64,000 nt of DNA from UBA4729 sp039931245 (GCA_039931245.1 JBDTSH010000006.1:24145-88144), one strand, 5' to 3'; counted from the stretch's first letter, positions 33,813-43,156 are shown. Notes: generated by a model from the letters alone, not told the origin. Numbers and translations: made by a program.

Positions 33813-35404
33813 AGATCAACGTCGAGAGGCTTGTAGAATAGTTTCCTGGCCCGGGCGAAGATCGGGTTGACTTCCTCGAGGCTAAACAGCGCCGAGACGG
33901 CGATGTGCACACCAAAGACCACCAGGCTAATCAAGGCCAGCTTAGAGCCGAGTGTAAAGATACCGCGGTCGCTGGCCCCGAGCGGGTAGAACGATACCAT
34001 GATAAAGGCCGCCAGGATGCTGAAACCAGTCACTGAAATGATGCGCCACAGACCGCTCAAAAAAGCCGGATCGAACAACTTCGGGTCACGGATCAGCATG
34101 ATGCTAAACAGCACGATCACCTCCGCCGACGCGACAATCGACTGGGCCAGCGCCAAACCAGCGACGCCGTAGCCACCCGGTCGCGTCAAGGCCACCGACA
34201 GAATGACGTTGAAGGCAATCGTAAACAGGGAAATAACCAGCGGCGTGCGGGTATCCTTCTGGGAATAAAACCAACGCGACAGCAGCGTATAGAGAATGCG
34301 GGCAAAGATGGCCAGTGTCATGAAGCCAAATATAATCGCAATCTGTTCGTTTCCAGAAGTATAGATCAACCGCGACAAATACCCCCGAGTAAAGAAAGCG
34401 ATGACGACGACCGGCATACTCAGCCAGATCAGTACCCGCAGAATCTGGAGAAAGTCCCGCCGGAACAAATCGGGCCGGCCTTGGCTCAAGCGGGCGTTGA
34501 GGCGGGGAAAGGCCGCCGTCGAGATGGCTGTACCAATCAACAGAATCGGCGCCGTGCTCAAGATATAGGCGTTATTGTAGTAGGTGATGCTCCCCGCCCC
34601 CAGCCCGCTGGCGATGTGGGTATCGACGATGTCCCCAATTTGGTCGACACCTTGGTCGAGTGAGCGGGGCGGCAGGTTGCGTAGAACGGTTCTAAAATCA
34701 CTGCTTCGCCACATAATGTGGGGGTGCCAGTGGAAATTAAGCTTACTAACCCCGAGCATCACCACCAGTAGTTGCAAAATGGCGCCGATTAAGGCGCCGA
34801 TGCCCAGCCCGACTAAGCCGATGTTGTGCTTAAAGACAAAAATACTGATGATAATCGAAAGGTTATAGACCAGTGGCGCCATGGCGTAGACAAAGAAACG
34901 ACCCATGGTTTGTTGGACGCTAGTGATGATACCGGAGATAGTGAACAACAGCGGGTTAAAAGCTAACAGACGCATGATATTGACGGCGATATCGATTTGC
35001 TCGGGGGGCATGTGTGGGGCCACCACGTAGGTAATCAGCGGTCGGGCGAAGATTAAAATTATCAAAGCGACACCACTCATAATAATCGCCAAGAAGTTGA
35101 GTAGCGAGGTCGCTAATTCCCAGACGGCCCGGCGGTCGCCCTTATGCAGGCGGTCCGACAAAACCGGCATCAAGGCGACTCCGAGCGCCCCGGCGCTCAA
35201 AGTGAAGAAAAAGAAGTCTGGTATGTTGAAGGCGGCGAAGTAGGCATCGGTGCTGTGCGGGCCAATGGGGGGGAAGTTAGCATTGACGAGTTTGGTTCTC
35301 AGAAACCCCAGCACCTGACCAAGCAAGGACGTTGCGACGAGCAAAAAGGCCACACTGCCGATGCTAGCGTGCTTTTTCTTAGGGGTGACGGCGGATGGGT
35401 TCAT
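33809..35404 (-). CDS. murJ: Lipid II flippase MurJ (MviN)
   Basis: 531 residues with about 14 membrane helices. ATSLLGQVLGFLRTKLVNAN and STDAYFAAFNIPDFFFFTLSAGALGVALMPVLS are the conserved N-terminus with the arginine of the central cavity; VYNLSIIISIF and FPRLNARLSQGR also match. It flips the peptidoglycan precursor lipid II outwards, showing that the organism builds its own wall. A TATACT (about 28 nt upstream) is the likely promoter; no Shine-Dalgarno is seen. Confidence 0.95.
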   Translation of the reverse strand: MNPSAVTPKKKHASIGSVAFLLVATSLLGQVLGFLRTKLVNANFPPIGPHSTDAYFAAFNIPDFFFFTLSAGALGVALMPVLSDRLHKGDRRAVWELATSLLNFLAIIMSGVALIILIFARPLITYVVAPHMPPEQIDIAVNIMRLLAFNPLLFTISGIITSVQQTMGRFFVYAMAPLVYNLSIIISIFVFKHNIGLVGLGIGALIGAILQLLVVMLGVSKLNFHWHPHIMWRSSDFRTVLRNLPPRSLDQGVDQIGDIVDTHIASGLGAGSITYYNNAYILSTAPILLIGTAISTAAFPRLNARLSQGRPDLFRRDFLQILRVLIWLSMPVVVIAFFTRGYLSRLIYTSGNEQIAIIFGFMTLAIFARILYTLLSRWFYSQKDTRTPLVISLFTIAFNVILSVALTRPGGYGVAGLALAQSIVASAEVIVLFSIMLIRDPKLFDPAFLSGLWRIISVTGFSILAAFIMVSFYPLGASDRGIFTLGSKLALISLVVFGVHIAVSALFSLEEVNPIFARARKLFYKPLDVDL

Positions 35405-35522
35405 ATATGGTTCATTATTAACTTCACTTTAGTATAAAGCAGGCTCTGGCGTCTGGATAGGTCGATAATGGAATAGTCGGCCGAACCGACGGAGGCCGCC
35501 TGACGGAGACAAAAGGACTCAC

Positions 35523-35542
35523 AACCCGGTGCTCTCCGGGCT
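35523..35542 (-). terminator. Possible terminator hairpin after ftsH
   Basis: On the minus strand AGCCCGG and CCGGGTT form a 7-bp stem with a 6-nt loop, 26 nt after the ftsH stop. The T-run is poor (a CCTTTTG stretch 8 nt later), so this is weak. No gene is seen between it and murJ. Confidence 0.35.
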
Positions 35543-35567
35543 CGCTGAGTACTTTTTAAAATTCTGA

Positions 35568-37436
35568 CTAGTAGAGAGCGGCGGCGGCGGGCATCCTGGC
35601 CCCTTTGAGGACCTCGGCAACTTCGTCGGCATCAACCGTTTCTTTTTCGAGTAAGCGGTCCTTGAGGTCCTTGAGCTTGTCGCGATTGGCATTGATGACC
35701 GCCCGAGCGCGGACGGCCGCTTCGTTAATGAGGGCTTCGACTTCTTCATCTATTAACTTGGCCGTGTTGTCGGAGTACATCCGTTCATGCATCATCCGGT
35801 CCATCATCATGCCGTCATCAGTCTTAAAGACTTGGTCGCGTAGTTTTTTGCCCATACCTTGGTTCGTGACCATATCCCGGGCCAGTTCGGCGGCGTTCTG
35901 CAGGTCCGAGCCCGCCCCAGTGGTAATCCGATCGATGCCTAAGACGACTTCTTCGGCGATGCGGCCACCGAGCCCCCGGGCCAGCATATCCTTGAACTGG
36001 ATTAGCGAGACGTACATGCGGTCTTCGGGGGGAATGAACCAAGTGACGCCGCCAGTACCACCGCGCGGGATGATCGTCACTTTATGCACGGGGTCACTAT
36101 CGGGCAGGACGTGGCCCACCAGAGCGTGCCCGGCTTCGTGGTAGGCTGTCGTGTCTTTATCGGCTTCGGTCATAATCTTGCTTTTACGCTCCGGGCCAAT
36201 GGCCACGCGCTCGAAAGCTTCGGTGACATCGTGCTGGGAAATTTCGCTATGACCATTACGGGCGGCGATAATCGCCGACTCATTGGCGATGTTCGCCAGA
36301 TCGGCACCCGATGAACCCGCCGTCTTCGCCGCCAAGGCATCGAGATCGACGATTTTAGAGAGCGGCTTTTTGGTAAAGTGTGTCTTTAAAATAGCTTCGC
36401 GGTCTTTGCGATCGGGCAGGCCGATATTGACGCGGCGGTCGAAACGCCCCGGGCGTAACAGCGCCGGGTCGAGCACATCGGCCCGGTTCGTCGCTGCCAG
36501 GACGATCACATTTTGGCCTTGCTCAAAACCGTCCATTTCCACCAGTATCTGATTGAGGGTTTGTTCGCGTTCGTCGTGGCCACCCCCCATACCGCTGCCC
36601 CGGCGTCGGCCAACGGCATCGATTTCATCGATAAAGATAATACAGGGGGCGTTCTTTTTAGCTTTGGCAAATAGATCGCGCACCCGGGAGGCGCCGACAC
36701 CGACAAACATTTCCACAAATTCTGAACCCGAAATACTAAAGAACGGGACGTTCGCTTCACCGGCAACCGCCCGCGATAGCATAGTTTTACCAGTTCCCGG
36801 CGGACCAATTAGTAAGACACCCTTCGGAATCCGGGCCCCGACGTTTTCAAACTTCTTTGGAAACTTCAAGAACTCCACAACTTCGGCCAAGTCTTGCTTG
36901 GCTTCTTCGGAACCGGCGATATTAGTAAACATGACTTTGTCTTTTTCATTGCCGTAGAGCCGCGCTTTGCTCTTTCCAAAACTCATGGCTTGATTACCCT
37001 GCCCTTGGGCGCTGCGCAGCATAAAATACAGGACACCGGCGATAACGACCACCGGAATAATTGTCCCGGCCAAGTTAATCCAGGTCGAGCTGCCGCTGGT
37101 TTGCGGGGTGCCGGTCACCTGGACTTTTGATAAATCAAAACCGGCGTCTTTGAGCGTCGCATTGGGTTCCAGATAGCTTTGGAGAGTCGGCTTGGTCTGG
37201 CCCTTTTTAGTAATATCGAGCTTATTGCCGGTCACGGTGATATTCTCGTACTGACCCGAATTAGATTGTTGGGCGGCCGTCGTGAAGGGAATCTTTTCCA
37301 ATTTAGGTGATTGGCTGAGGGCGGAAAAAACAATCAGGGCAAATAGCACCATGAGGGCGATAAAACCGGCATTTTTCATGCCCTTCCGATTAGTGCTGCC
37401 CGGCTTCCGATTTGGTCGTAGTGATTTCTTATCCAT
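35568..37436 (-). CDS. ftsH: ATP-dependent zinc metalloprotease FtsH
   Basis: 622 residues. Two membrane helices flank a small outer domain; the AAA module has GPPGTGKTMLSRAVAGE (Walker A), CIIFIDEIDAVGRRRG (Walker B) and ATNRADVLDPALLRPGRFDR (SRH); the protease site is TAYHEAGHALVGH with the zinc-binding histidines. It degrades misfolded membrane proteins and some regulators. TATAAT ends 8 nt before the ATG. tilS precedes it by 34 nt on the same strand, the common tilS-ftsH pairing. Confidence 0.97.
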   Translation of the reverse strand: MDKKSLRPNRKPGSTNRKGMKNAGFIALMVLFALIVFSALSQSPKLEKIPFTTAAQQSNSGQYENITVTGNKLDITKKGQTKPTLQSYLEPNATLKDAGFDLSKVQVTGTPQTSGSSTWINLAGTIIPVVVIAGVLYFMLRSAQGQGNQAMSFGKSKARLYGNEKDKVMFTNIAGSEEAKQDLAEVVEFLKFPKKFENVGARIPKGVLLIGPPGTGKTMLSRAVAGEANVPFFSISGSEFVEMFVGVGASRVRDLFAKAKKNAPCIIFIDEIDAVGRRRGSGMGGGHDEREQTLNQILVEMDGFEQGQNVIVLAATNRADVLDPALLRPGRFDRRVNIGLPDRKDREAILKTHFTKKPLSKIVDLDALAAKTAGSSGADLANIANESAIIAARNGHSEISQHDVTEAFERVAIGPERKSKIMTEADKDTTAYHEAGHALVGHVLPDSDPVHKVTIIPRGGTGGVTWFIPPEDRMYVSLIQFKDMLARGLGGRIAEEVVLGIDRITTGAGSDLQNAAELARDMVTNQGMGKKLRDQVFKTDDGMMMDRMMHERMYSDNTAKLIDEEVEALINEAAVRARAVINANRDKLKDLKDRLLEKETVDADEVAEVLKGARMPAAAALY

Positions 37437-37470
37437 AAGGCATTATTATAGCGTGACCATATAATTATTA

Positions 37471-38358
37471 CTAGCGCTCAATGAGTCGGAGTGCCAGTTC
37501 AGCCCGACCGATGATGAGTCGGTTACCGCCCATGAGTTCAGTGATGGCGCCAGTCCGCCCCTGCCGAGCCGCCTGCGTGGCCCGTTCGATCGTCTTTCTG
37601 TCGAAGTTACGAAGCCCATTGGCGCGTAGCCAGCTCGCCATCACCTCGCCGGCGACGGTGGCCGGTAGGTCACGAAAGGCCGTCCGATCGAGGACTCGAC
37701 GGCCGGGTTGCAGTTGTAAATAATTCGTCAACAACTCGTCTATTTCATCATTTATTTCCGTCTGGCGGGCCACCATCCCGATGAGCCGCCGGCGCTTCTC
37801 GGCGGTCAGCTGGGGCAGCAAGCTGTGCCGAACATAATTACGGCGATAGGATTGATCGGCGTTAGTCGCGTCCTCCTGCCACTCCAGCCCCCGGGCCAGG
37901 GCGTGGGCGATGAGAGTCTGTTTGGGATAGCTCAGCAAGGGCCGCCGGATAGTCGGCCGATGGAGGAGCGGGGTCAAACCCAGGCGACCAGTTCCGCGCT
38001 GCAGGTTCAGGACGACTGTTTCGAGTAAATCATCTTGGTGGTGGGCGGTAATGATCGCCGCGGCCTGACTGGCCCGGCGGGTTGTTTCTAAGAATGCATA
38101 GCGGGCCGTGCGGGCCGTCGCTTCACTGGCCGCCGGGCCCAAATGAGCCGTGGCATAGACAAATGGCAGCTGATAGGCTCGAGCCATGGCCTGGACAAAC
38201 CGTCGATCGGCCGGCGATTCAGCGCGCATACCGTGGTCGAAGTGGGCCACCGTCAGCTGGAGTTCCGGGTAGCTCCGTAACAGGTCCAGTAGCACCACCG
38301 AATCAACGCCGCCACTGACGGCAACGACGTAGTTTCCCGGCGGCAGCGCGATTTTCAT
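37471..38358 (-). CDS. tilS: tRNA(Ile)-lysidine synthetase TilS
   Basis: 295 residues. The PP-loop is NYVVAVSGGVDSVVLLDLL, followed by VAHFDHGMR, ITAHHQDDLLETVVLNLQRGTG and RPLLSYPKQTLIAHAL. TilS converts C34 of tRNA-Ile2(CAU) to lysidine so that it reads AUA; that tRNA is encoded at 59620. The protein is of the short type lacking the full C-terminal domain. The ATG at 38358 with TATGAT 6 nt upstream is preferred to the in-frame start at 38400. Confidence 0.95.
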   Translation of the reverse strand: MKIALPPGNYVVAVSGGVDSVVLLDLLRSYPELQLTVAHFDHGMRAESPADRRFVQAMARAYQLPFVYATAHLGPAASEATARTARYAFLETTRRASQAAAIITAHHQDDLLETVVLNLQRGTGRLGLTPLLHRPTIRRPLLSYPKQTLIAHALARGLEWQEDATNADQSYRRNYVRHSLLPQLTAEKRRRLIGMVARQTEINDEIDELLTNYLQLQPGRRVLDRTAFRDLPATVAGEVMASWLRANGLRNFDRKTIERATQAARQGRTGAITELMGGNRLIIGRAELALRLIER

Positions 38359-38431
38359 ACATCTATCATAGCAGCGTCGAACCGCGGCTAGATTGTACAA
38401 GTGTGAGGCCAGACTCTATACTTGAGCTATC

Positions 38432-38944
38432 ATGCAGCATCTATATTTTGTCCGCCATGGTCTGAGCGTCATGAATAAGCAGGGCATATTCTCGGGTCGC
38501 ACCGAAACACCACTGGCCCGCGAGGGGGTTCAGCAAGCTGAATTAGCCGGTAGCCACGCCGCTGGTCTGCACATCGATTGCATTGTCAGTTCACCGATGA
38601 AACGAGCCATCGATACCGCCACCATCATCGCCCAGAAAATCGGCTACCCCGTCGAGAAGATTATCGTCAGTGATCTATTCATGGAACGCGCTTTTGGCCC
38701 CCTGGAGGGCACCGCCTACCAACCCAATATGAAGATCGAACACATTGAGGGCGTCGAAAAAGCCGAGCTCATCGTTCAGCGCGCCCGAGCGGGGGTGGAA
38801 TACTTGCACAGCTTGCCCGCCGAGACAATTTTAGTCGTCAGTCACGGCGCGATTGGCCGGGCCTTGCGCCATTGCCTCAACCCCACGACGCCCTTTCACG
38901 ACTCGGCGCGCTTCGCCAACGCCGAAGTGACTAAGTTGCTCTAA
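38432..38944 (+). CDS. Histidine phosphatase (phosphoglycerate mutase-like)
   Basis: 170 residues. LYFVRHGLSVMNKQGIFSG has the catalytic RHG; VSSPMKRAIDTATIIAQK and LVVSHGAIGRAL carry the other conserved Arg and His. It removes phosphate from a small molecule; whether it is a cofactor-dependent mutase or a phosphatase is open, and the small size favours a phosphatase. TATACT lies 9 nt before the ATG. The next gene overlaps it (TAATG), so they are co-expressed. Confidence 0.88.
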   Translation: MQHLYFVRHGLSVMNKQGIFSGRTETPLAREGVQQAELAGSHAAGLHIDCIVSSPMKRAIDTATIIAQKIGYPVEKIIVSDLFMERAFGPLEGTAYQPNMKIEHIEGVEKAELIVQRARAGVEYLHSLPAETILVVSHGAIGRALRHCLNPTTPFHDSARFANAEVTKLL

Positions 38945-39540
38945 TGACCCGGCTGGCCTTTGCGACTTCCAATACTTTAAAGTTTTTAATCGCCGACGAA
39001 GTCTGCCGCCCTTACGGCATCGAGCTCGTGCGGGTGCCGATAGATTTACTGGAAATTCAAGCCGACAATGGCGAAGCTATCGCCCGTCACAAAGCCGCCG
39101 CCGCTTTTGAGGCCCTCCACCAGCCGCTCGTCATTTCTGACGACAGCACCAGCATCCCGGGTCTCGGTGGCTTCCCCGGTCCCTACATGAAATACATGAA
39201 TGAATGGTTGACGCCCGCTGATTTTTTGCACCTGACGGAGACACTGGAGGATCGCCGCTTGATCCTCCGTCAAGTTGTCGTCTATCAAGACGCGACGCAA
39301 CAAAGGGTTTTTACGGCCGATATAAATTGTCTCCTCCTGAAAGAAATCCGCGGCGAATCGAAATACTCCCATTTAACACTGACGTCGGTTGATGGGACCC
39401 ATAGTTTAGCCCAGGGCATCGCCGCCGGCGGTCAGCCGGTTTTTGATGACGCTCGTGGCGCCTGGCACGAGTTTAGCGAGTGGTTTGACCAGCAAGAAAT
39501 AGCTCAGTCGGCCCCGCTGGTCCGAGTCAGTCAAAGCTGA
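38944..39540 (+). CDS. HAM1/RdgB-like non-canonical purine NTP pyrophosphatase
   Basis: 198 residues. LAFATSNTLKFLIADEV is the HAM1 opening with TSN..K, and PLVISDDSTSIPGLGGFPGPYMKYMNEWL is a divergent form of the DDSGL..PGVYSARY signature. It would hydrolyse ITP/XTP to keep them out of DNA. The variation in the second motif makes substrate preference uncertain. It is translated from the phosphatase message through the TAATG overlap. Confidence 0.78.
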   Translation: MTRLAFATSNTLKFLIADEVCRPYGIELVRVPIDLLEIQADNGEAIARHKAAAAFEALHQPLVISDDSTSIPGLGGFPGPYMKYMNEWLTPADFLHLTETLEDRRLILRQVVVYQDATQQRVFTADINCLLLKEIRGESKYSHLTLTSVDGTHSLAQGIAAGGQPVFDDARGAWHEFSEWFDQQEIAQSAPLVRVSQS

Positions 39541-39610
39541 GCCACTAGTCAGACTAACGGATAATAGGCCCCGGCCGTGCTATTGTAGAGATAACTAAAC
39601 GAAAACAAAT

Positions 39611-40372
39611 ATGCTCAAAGACGTCTTATTATTTTTAGTCGGCACACTGGTCGGCGGTATGAACGCCATCGCCGGTGGTGGTATGCTGATTGGTTTTCCG
39701 GTGCTACTGGCGGCCGGTATGCCGGCCCTCAACGCCAACATCACGAGCAACATTATTGCGTTCCCTGGCCAGCTAGCTTCGGCCTACGGCTATCGAAAGT
39801 ATCTCCGCCAAGTCCCGCTGACATATCTATGGCTACTAGTGCCGTGTGCCGCCGGGGCGGCGCTCGGCGCCCTCCTACTGCGCCATACCTCGTCGCGCAG
39901 TTTTCAAAGTATTGTGCCCGGACTCATCCTGTTCGCCGTCGTGCTCTTCGCCTTTCAACCCCTGATCCATTTCCATCTGCATAGTCATATGCGCAGCCGG
40001 GCCAAAAACAACCGAACCCTGGCCCTTATCGGCCTGGCCTTCTTGCCCCTCAGCATTTATGGCGGTTATTTCGGCATCGGCTTTGGCTTTGTCATCCTGG
40101 CTTTTTTGGGCTACACCAGCCTGCACGACGTCCATAAAATGAACGCCCTCAAGAATTTAGCGGCCGCTGCGATTTCCATTGTCTCGCTCAGTCTGCTGCT
40201 GACAACCCACCTGGTTAATTGGCACTACGGGCTGGTGATGGCCGCCGGCAATATTGTTGGTGGCTACAGCGGAGCCAGCTTGGCGGTCAAAGTATCGTCC
40301 CACACCGTCCGCATTGTCGTTATCGCCATCGGCCTGACGGCCGCCAGCTACCTCGCCGTCCGGACCTACTAA
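39611..40372 (+). CDS. TauE/SafE family permease
   Basis: 253 residues with 7-8 membrane helices. LVGTLVGGMNAIAGGGMLIGFPVLL and AGMPALNANITSNIIAFPGQLAS are the first half of the TauE/SafE repeat; GGYFGIGFGFVILAFLG and AAGNIVGGYSGASLAVKV are in the second half. Such permeases export sulfite, sulfoacetate or other sulfur-bearing anions, or act as general anion carriers; the substrate is unknown. It stands alone. Confidence 0.88.
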   Translation: MLKDVLLFLVGTLVGGMNAIAGGGMLIGFPVLLAAGMPALNANITSNIIAFPGQLASAYGYRKYLRQVPLTYLWLLVPCAAGAALGALLLRHTSSRSFQSIVPGLILFAVVLFAFQPLIHFHLHSHMRSRAKNNRTLALIGLAFLPLSIYGGYFGIGFGFVILAFLGYTSLHDVHKMNALKNLAAAAISIVSLSLLLTTHLVNWHYGLVMAAGNIVGGYSGASLAVKVSSHTVRIVVIAIGLTAASYLAVRTY

Positions 40373-40588
40373 CTACCGACCGACTGCTGACCGTTCACCA
40401 GCCTGATAGCCTAGTCAACAGATATAAATCATGCTATATTAAGCTCTGCCTCGCCTTGTTGCCAGCCGGCAGCAAAACAAAAAATTTAAAGCGCCTTGCG
40501 GTTTGAGTTTTTGGCAGGCAGAACCGAGCCGACCACCCTAAATTTGCCTCTGGCAAAATTGGGCACCCGGTGAACGTTCCGCTAACGT

Positions 40589-40665
40589 GGCGGCGTAGCT
40601 CAGCTGGTTAGAGCGCCGGACTCATAAGCCGGAGGTCACAAGTTCAAGTCTTGTCGCCGCTACCA
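40589..40665 (+). tRNA. tRNA-Met, elongator (anticodon CAU)
   Basis: 77 nt with encoded CCA. Acceptor GGCGGCG/CGCCGCT, anticodon loop CTCATAA, variable region AGGTC and T arm ACAAG/CTTGT. The pattern after the anticodon resembles elongator Met rather than Ile2. Pair 31-39 is A-G. A TTTGCC-TCT-GGCAAA hairpin lies 31 nt upstream (40543-40557). Confidence 0.85.
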
Positions 40666-40684
40666 TTACGTTTTTTATAAAATG

Positions 40685-40709
40685 CTTCTCAGCTTCTGAG
40701 GAGTTTTTT
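40685..40709 (+). terminator. Terminator of tRNA-Met
   Basis: CTTCTCAG (40685-40692) pairs with CTGAGGAG (40696-40703), including one G-T pair, with a 3-nt loop, then six T's. Confidence 0.8.
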
Positions 40710-40713
40710 ATTA

Positions 40714-40851
40714 CTAGTCGCCCGCTGAGGAGTTTTGCCTATATCGGCCGATGGCTCGTTGTTCACGCTCCGAAACGTAACGCTCGAGCATTCTCAATTG
40801 ACCGGCGGTGAGTTCGGGAAATGCAATCGATAAATACTCCGGATCCATCAT
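40714..40851 (-). CDS. 45-residue hydrophilic small protein
   Basis: A short frame begins MMDPEYLSIAFPELTAGQLR and continues MLERYVSEREQRAIGRYRQN to SSAGD and TAG. It is soluble, probably helical (LTAGQLRMLERYVSEREQRA), charged. TATATT lies 9 nt before the ATG, the leaderless spacing of this genome; an in-frame GTG at 40869 is less likely. It lies downstream of the 513-residue gene. Coding character is plausible but unproven. Confidence 0.45.
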   Translation of the reverse strand: MMDPEYLSIAFPELTAGQLRMLERYVSEREQRAIGRYRQNSSAGD

Positions 40852-40941
40852 AATTTGCTCAATATACACGGGGAAAACCTAGCAGTCAGTAAGAATCCTC
40901 ACCGTAGGCGACTCCCTTACCGCCTGGCTCGTCGGCCGGAC

Positions 40942-42483
40942 CTAGGCCAGTGTCGTATGCACCATAAACCGGGCCAGTTTCATGGCGCTTATTTTTTCGG
41001 TAATGGCCTGTGAAAAATCCTGGGCTATCGAACCAAAGTTCTGTTTGTGTTCGTGCATACCTTCGTCGAGTCCCGCCCGGCGGGCCGGAGTCGGGCTAAT
41101 TGGCTGGCTGATTTCGTGCAGACCACTGATGAAACGTTTGAAAGTTTGCTCATCAATCTCCACCTGGAGGACACGCAGCAACTCTAGGCACTGGTTTTCC
41201 AGCAATGCTTCGATGGCCTCGAGGTGTTCCGGTTCGCTTTCAGCTACCACCAGGGCCTGCAGCTGTCCGATTGATTCGACAATCGACAATTGAATATCTG
41301 CCAGCCTCTCCAAAACGGTGTCATCAGCAGATTCAATAATGATGGCTAATTTGTCGTGTAGCAGCGGCGGTAGGGCGCTGTCGAGGACGGCGGCTGCATC
41401 GACTAGACGATCCGGCGGGGTAACCTCGCCGTCGAAAGGCGATCGCTCCATAAGGGCCAATCCCCCGACCTGGTCAGCTCGTTCTTCATTTTGATCGAAC
41501 AGACCGTCTCCTCTCTCCTCGACAGCCCTTTGTAGTAGTGGTAACTCCCCCGGATCAAACCCGTAAAATGGGGGGCCAGTCTCCCCCGCCGCTTCGCTAG
41601 AAGCTGCCAAGAAGACGGCCTCGGCCAGGACGTCGTCGGCGAACGGTGCGGTTGGTTCGACCTCGGCAAACGCGCTGGGTAGCTCAGTCGGCGCTCCGGG
41701 CAGAGGCGAATAGACGCTTTCGGCTGGTTCTAACGGTGCCGGGGAAAGCTCACTGACCACTGGCGGAACTAGTTCAACGGGTCGGGCGGCCAATTGCTCA
41801 GTGAGTGGTGACAAGTCCCGGGGCCTGGGGACAGCTAACGGCCGACTAGTCTCACTGCTCAGGGGCCGGCTTGCCGGCGGGGCCTCACTCCTCTCAGACT
41901 CCTGGGCGGGTCTCGCGGTACTGGCCGGGACAGTCTCCGGGGCTTGAATCGCCGCCCTCTTTATCTGTTGACGGGGTATTTCAATCGGGGGAGCTGATTT
42001 GGTGGCGGCGCTGGCGGGTTGTTTGACTGGTTCGTGCCGAGCCTCAGCCAGCGGGACTTCAGCCGGACGACTGAGCGCGGCCGACTCGGGTCGATGAGAC
42101 GAAGGCGGTTTCGTCTCGGTGGTTTTTTTGGGAGAAGGCGAAGACTTTGGCTTCGCGGGAGTCGGCGAATTCGGGGTGGCGGGCGTCACTTCGAGTTGGG
42201 CAGCCCGGGCGGCTTGACCCTTAGCTTCGAGCTTAAAAAGCATTTCGGCTTTTCGAGTAGCCAGGCCGCCCAGATAGGTGCACCCTGGGCCATCTATTGG
42301 ATGGATAGCCTCTTCGAGCGTCGTGGCGGTCATCGTCTCGCCCTTTTCCGTAACGTAGACGACGACCTGGGGGGCGGCCTCCAGAGCGGGCGCGGCGGGC
42401 GGCGGCCCGGCAGCTGAGAGCTCCGAGCTCATGGCGGGCTCGGCAACGAAATAATTTTGGGGCGATTCACCAGGTCGCGGCAT
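40942..42483 (-). CDS. 513-residue Pro/Ala/Ser-rich linker protein with N- and C-terminal domains
   Basis: Three parts: an N-terminal domain of about 60 residues (VVVYVTEKGETMTATTLEEA, GPGCTYLGGLATRKAEMLF), a disordered middle of some 200 residues rich in Pro, Ala, Ser and Lys/Glu, and a helical C-terminal part (LADIQLSIVESIGQLQALVV, LENQCLELLRVLQVEIDEQT) that may form a coiled coil. No membrane helix or signal. No family recognised. The gene at 42506 is 22 nt upstream on the same strand and may be co-transcribed. Confidence 0.65.
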   Translation of the reverse strand: MPRPGESPQNYFVAEPAMSSELSAAGPPPAAPALEAAPQVVVYVTEKGETMTATTLEEAIHPIDGPGCTYLGGLATRKAEMLFKLEAKGQAARAAQLEVTPATPNSPTPAKPKSSPSPKKTTETKPPSSHRPESAALSRPAEVPLAEARHEPVKQPASAATKSAPPIEIPRQQIKRAAIQAPETVPASTARPAQESERSEAPPASRPLSSETSRPLAVPRPRDLSPLTEQLAARPVELVPPVVSELSPAPLEPAESVYSPLPGAPTELPSAFAEVEPTAPFADDVLAEAVFLAASSEAAGETGPPFYGFDPGELPLLQRAVEERGDGLFDQNEERADQVGGLALMERSPFDGEVTPPDRLVDAAAVLDSALPPLLHDKLAIIIESADDTVLERLADIQLSIVESIGQLQALVVAESEPEHLEAIEALLENQCLELLRVLQVEIDEQTFKRFISGLHEISQPISPTPARRAGLDEGMHEHKQNFGSIAQDFSQAITEKISAMKLARFMVHTTLA

Positions 42484-42505
42484 ATTTATTCAGTTTTCTA
42501 TTGAA

Positions 42506-42796
42506 TTAATTTTCTTGGGTTAAGTCAATTCCGAGATAATGAGCTGTCATTTCTCTGACCACGTTGTACGAGTCTAGGTAATCCGGGTCATCTTTTTCCA
42601 TGGCCAGTAAAGCTTCGACGACCGGACCGGCGTGCTCGCCGCAGACGTCCAAAAAGTCTTCCGCGAGTATCGACTTCCTGACGCCACCGACCATGACGTT
42701 AATTTCACGACCGATCTGATCTTCAAATTCAAACAATTCCAGTAACACCACGCCAGTTGGCTTGGGGGCGGGCTCGTCGCGTAATATTTCCGTCAT
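42506..42796 (-). CDS. Acidic 96-residue hypothetical protein
   Basis: Soluble, acidic: TGVVLLELFEFEDQIGREIN, VVEALLAMEKDDPDYLDSYN. A GGAGGAAATT ribosome site precedes the ATG. It stands directly before the 513-residue gene. No recognised motif; two ordered helices seem likely. A partner role with the following protein is possible from position. Confidence 0.6.
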   Translation of the reverse strand: MTEILRDEPAPKPTGVVLLELFEFEDQIGREINVMVGGVRKSILAEDFLDVCGEHAGPVVEALLAMEKDDPDYLDSYNVVREMTAHYLGIDLTQEN

Positions 42797-42953
42797 AATT
42801 TCCTCCGCTGTTACTGGCTATTCGTTGTCTGGCGCTTATTATGCCAGGTAATACTGAGTAAAGCATTAGCTAATGTTTTTTTCAACTTTCAGTTTGGTGT
42901 ATTTTCAGCCAGCCCCCCTACCCCGGGGCGCTGGGGGCGCAGTCTACATAGCA

Positions 42954-42979
42954 AACAGCCCGGGATTAACCGGGCTGTT
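42954..42979. terminator. Strong hairpin, likely terminator of the 29-codon gene
   Basis: AACAGCCCGG pairs perfectly with CCGGGCTGTT (10 bp) around a 6-nt loop. It lies 22 nt after the stop of the small gene at 43002. The T-tract after it is short (TTTGC) on either strand, so termination may be partial. Confidence 0.6.
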
Positions 42980-43001
42980 TGGTCATCGAAGGGCCGGGGC
43001 T

Positions 43002-43091
43002 TTACAGCCGCTTGAGCCAACGATCAATTTTTAAGATACCTTGATTCGAGGTTTCCGCGAATTCAAAGGCGATGCCAGTGTTGGCTTTCAT
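43002..43091 (-). CDS. 29-residue peptide gene with its own promoter
   Basis: A frame encodes MKANTGIAFEFAETSNQG followed by ILKIDRWLKRL. The last 11 residues form a short basic amphipathic segment. AAGGAG (43102-43107) stands 10 nt before the ATG. Upstream is one of the best promoters in the window (TTGACA-16-TATAAT) and downstream a perfect 10-bp hairpin. The leader of about 55-60 nt is A-rich and unstructured. No known small-protein family is recognised; it could be a signalling or membrane-active peptide, or the region could be a small RNA. Confidence 0.55.
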   Translation of the reverse strand: MKANTGIAFEFAETSNQGILKIDRWLKRL

Positions 43092-43156
43092 ATAATTATG
43101 TCTCCTTAGAGTTTATTTTTATTGGTGTATTTTTGTTGTGATCACTAACACTTCGT

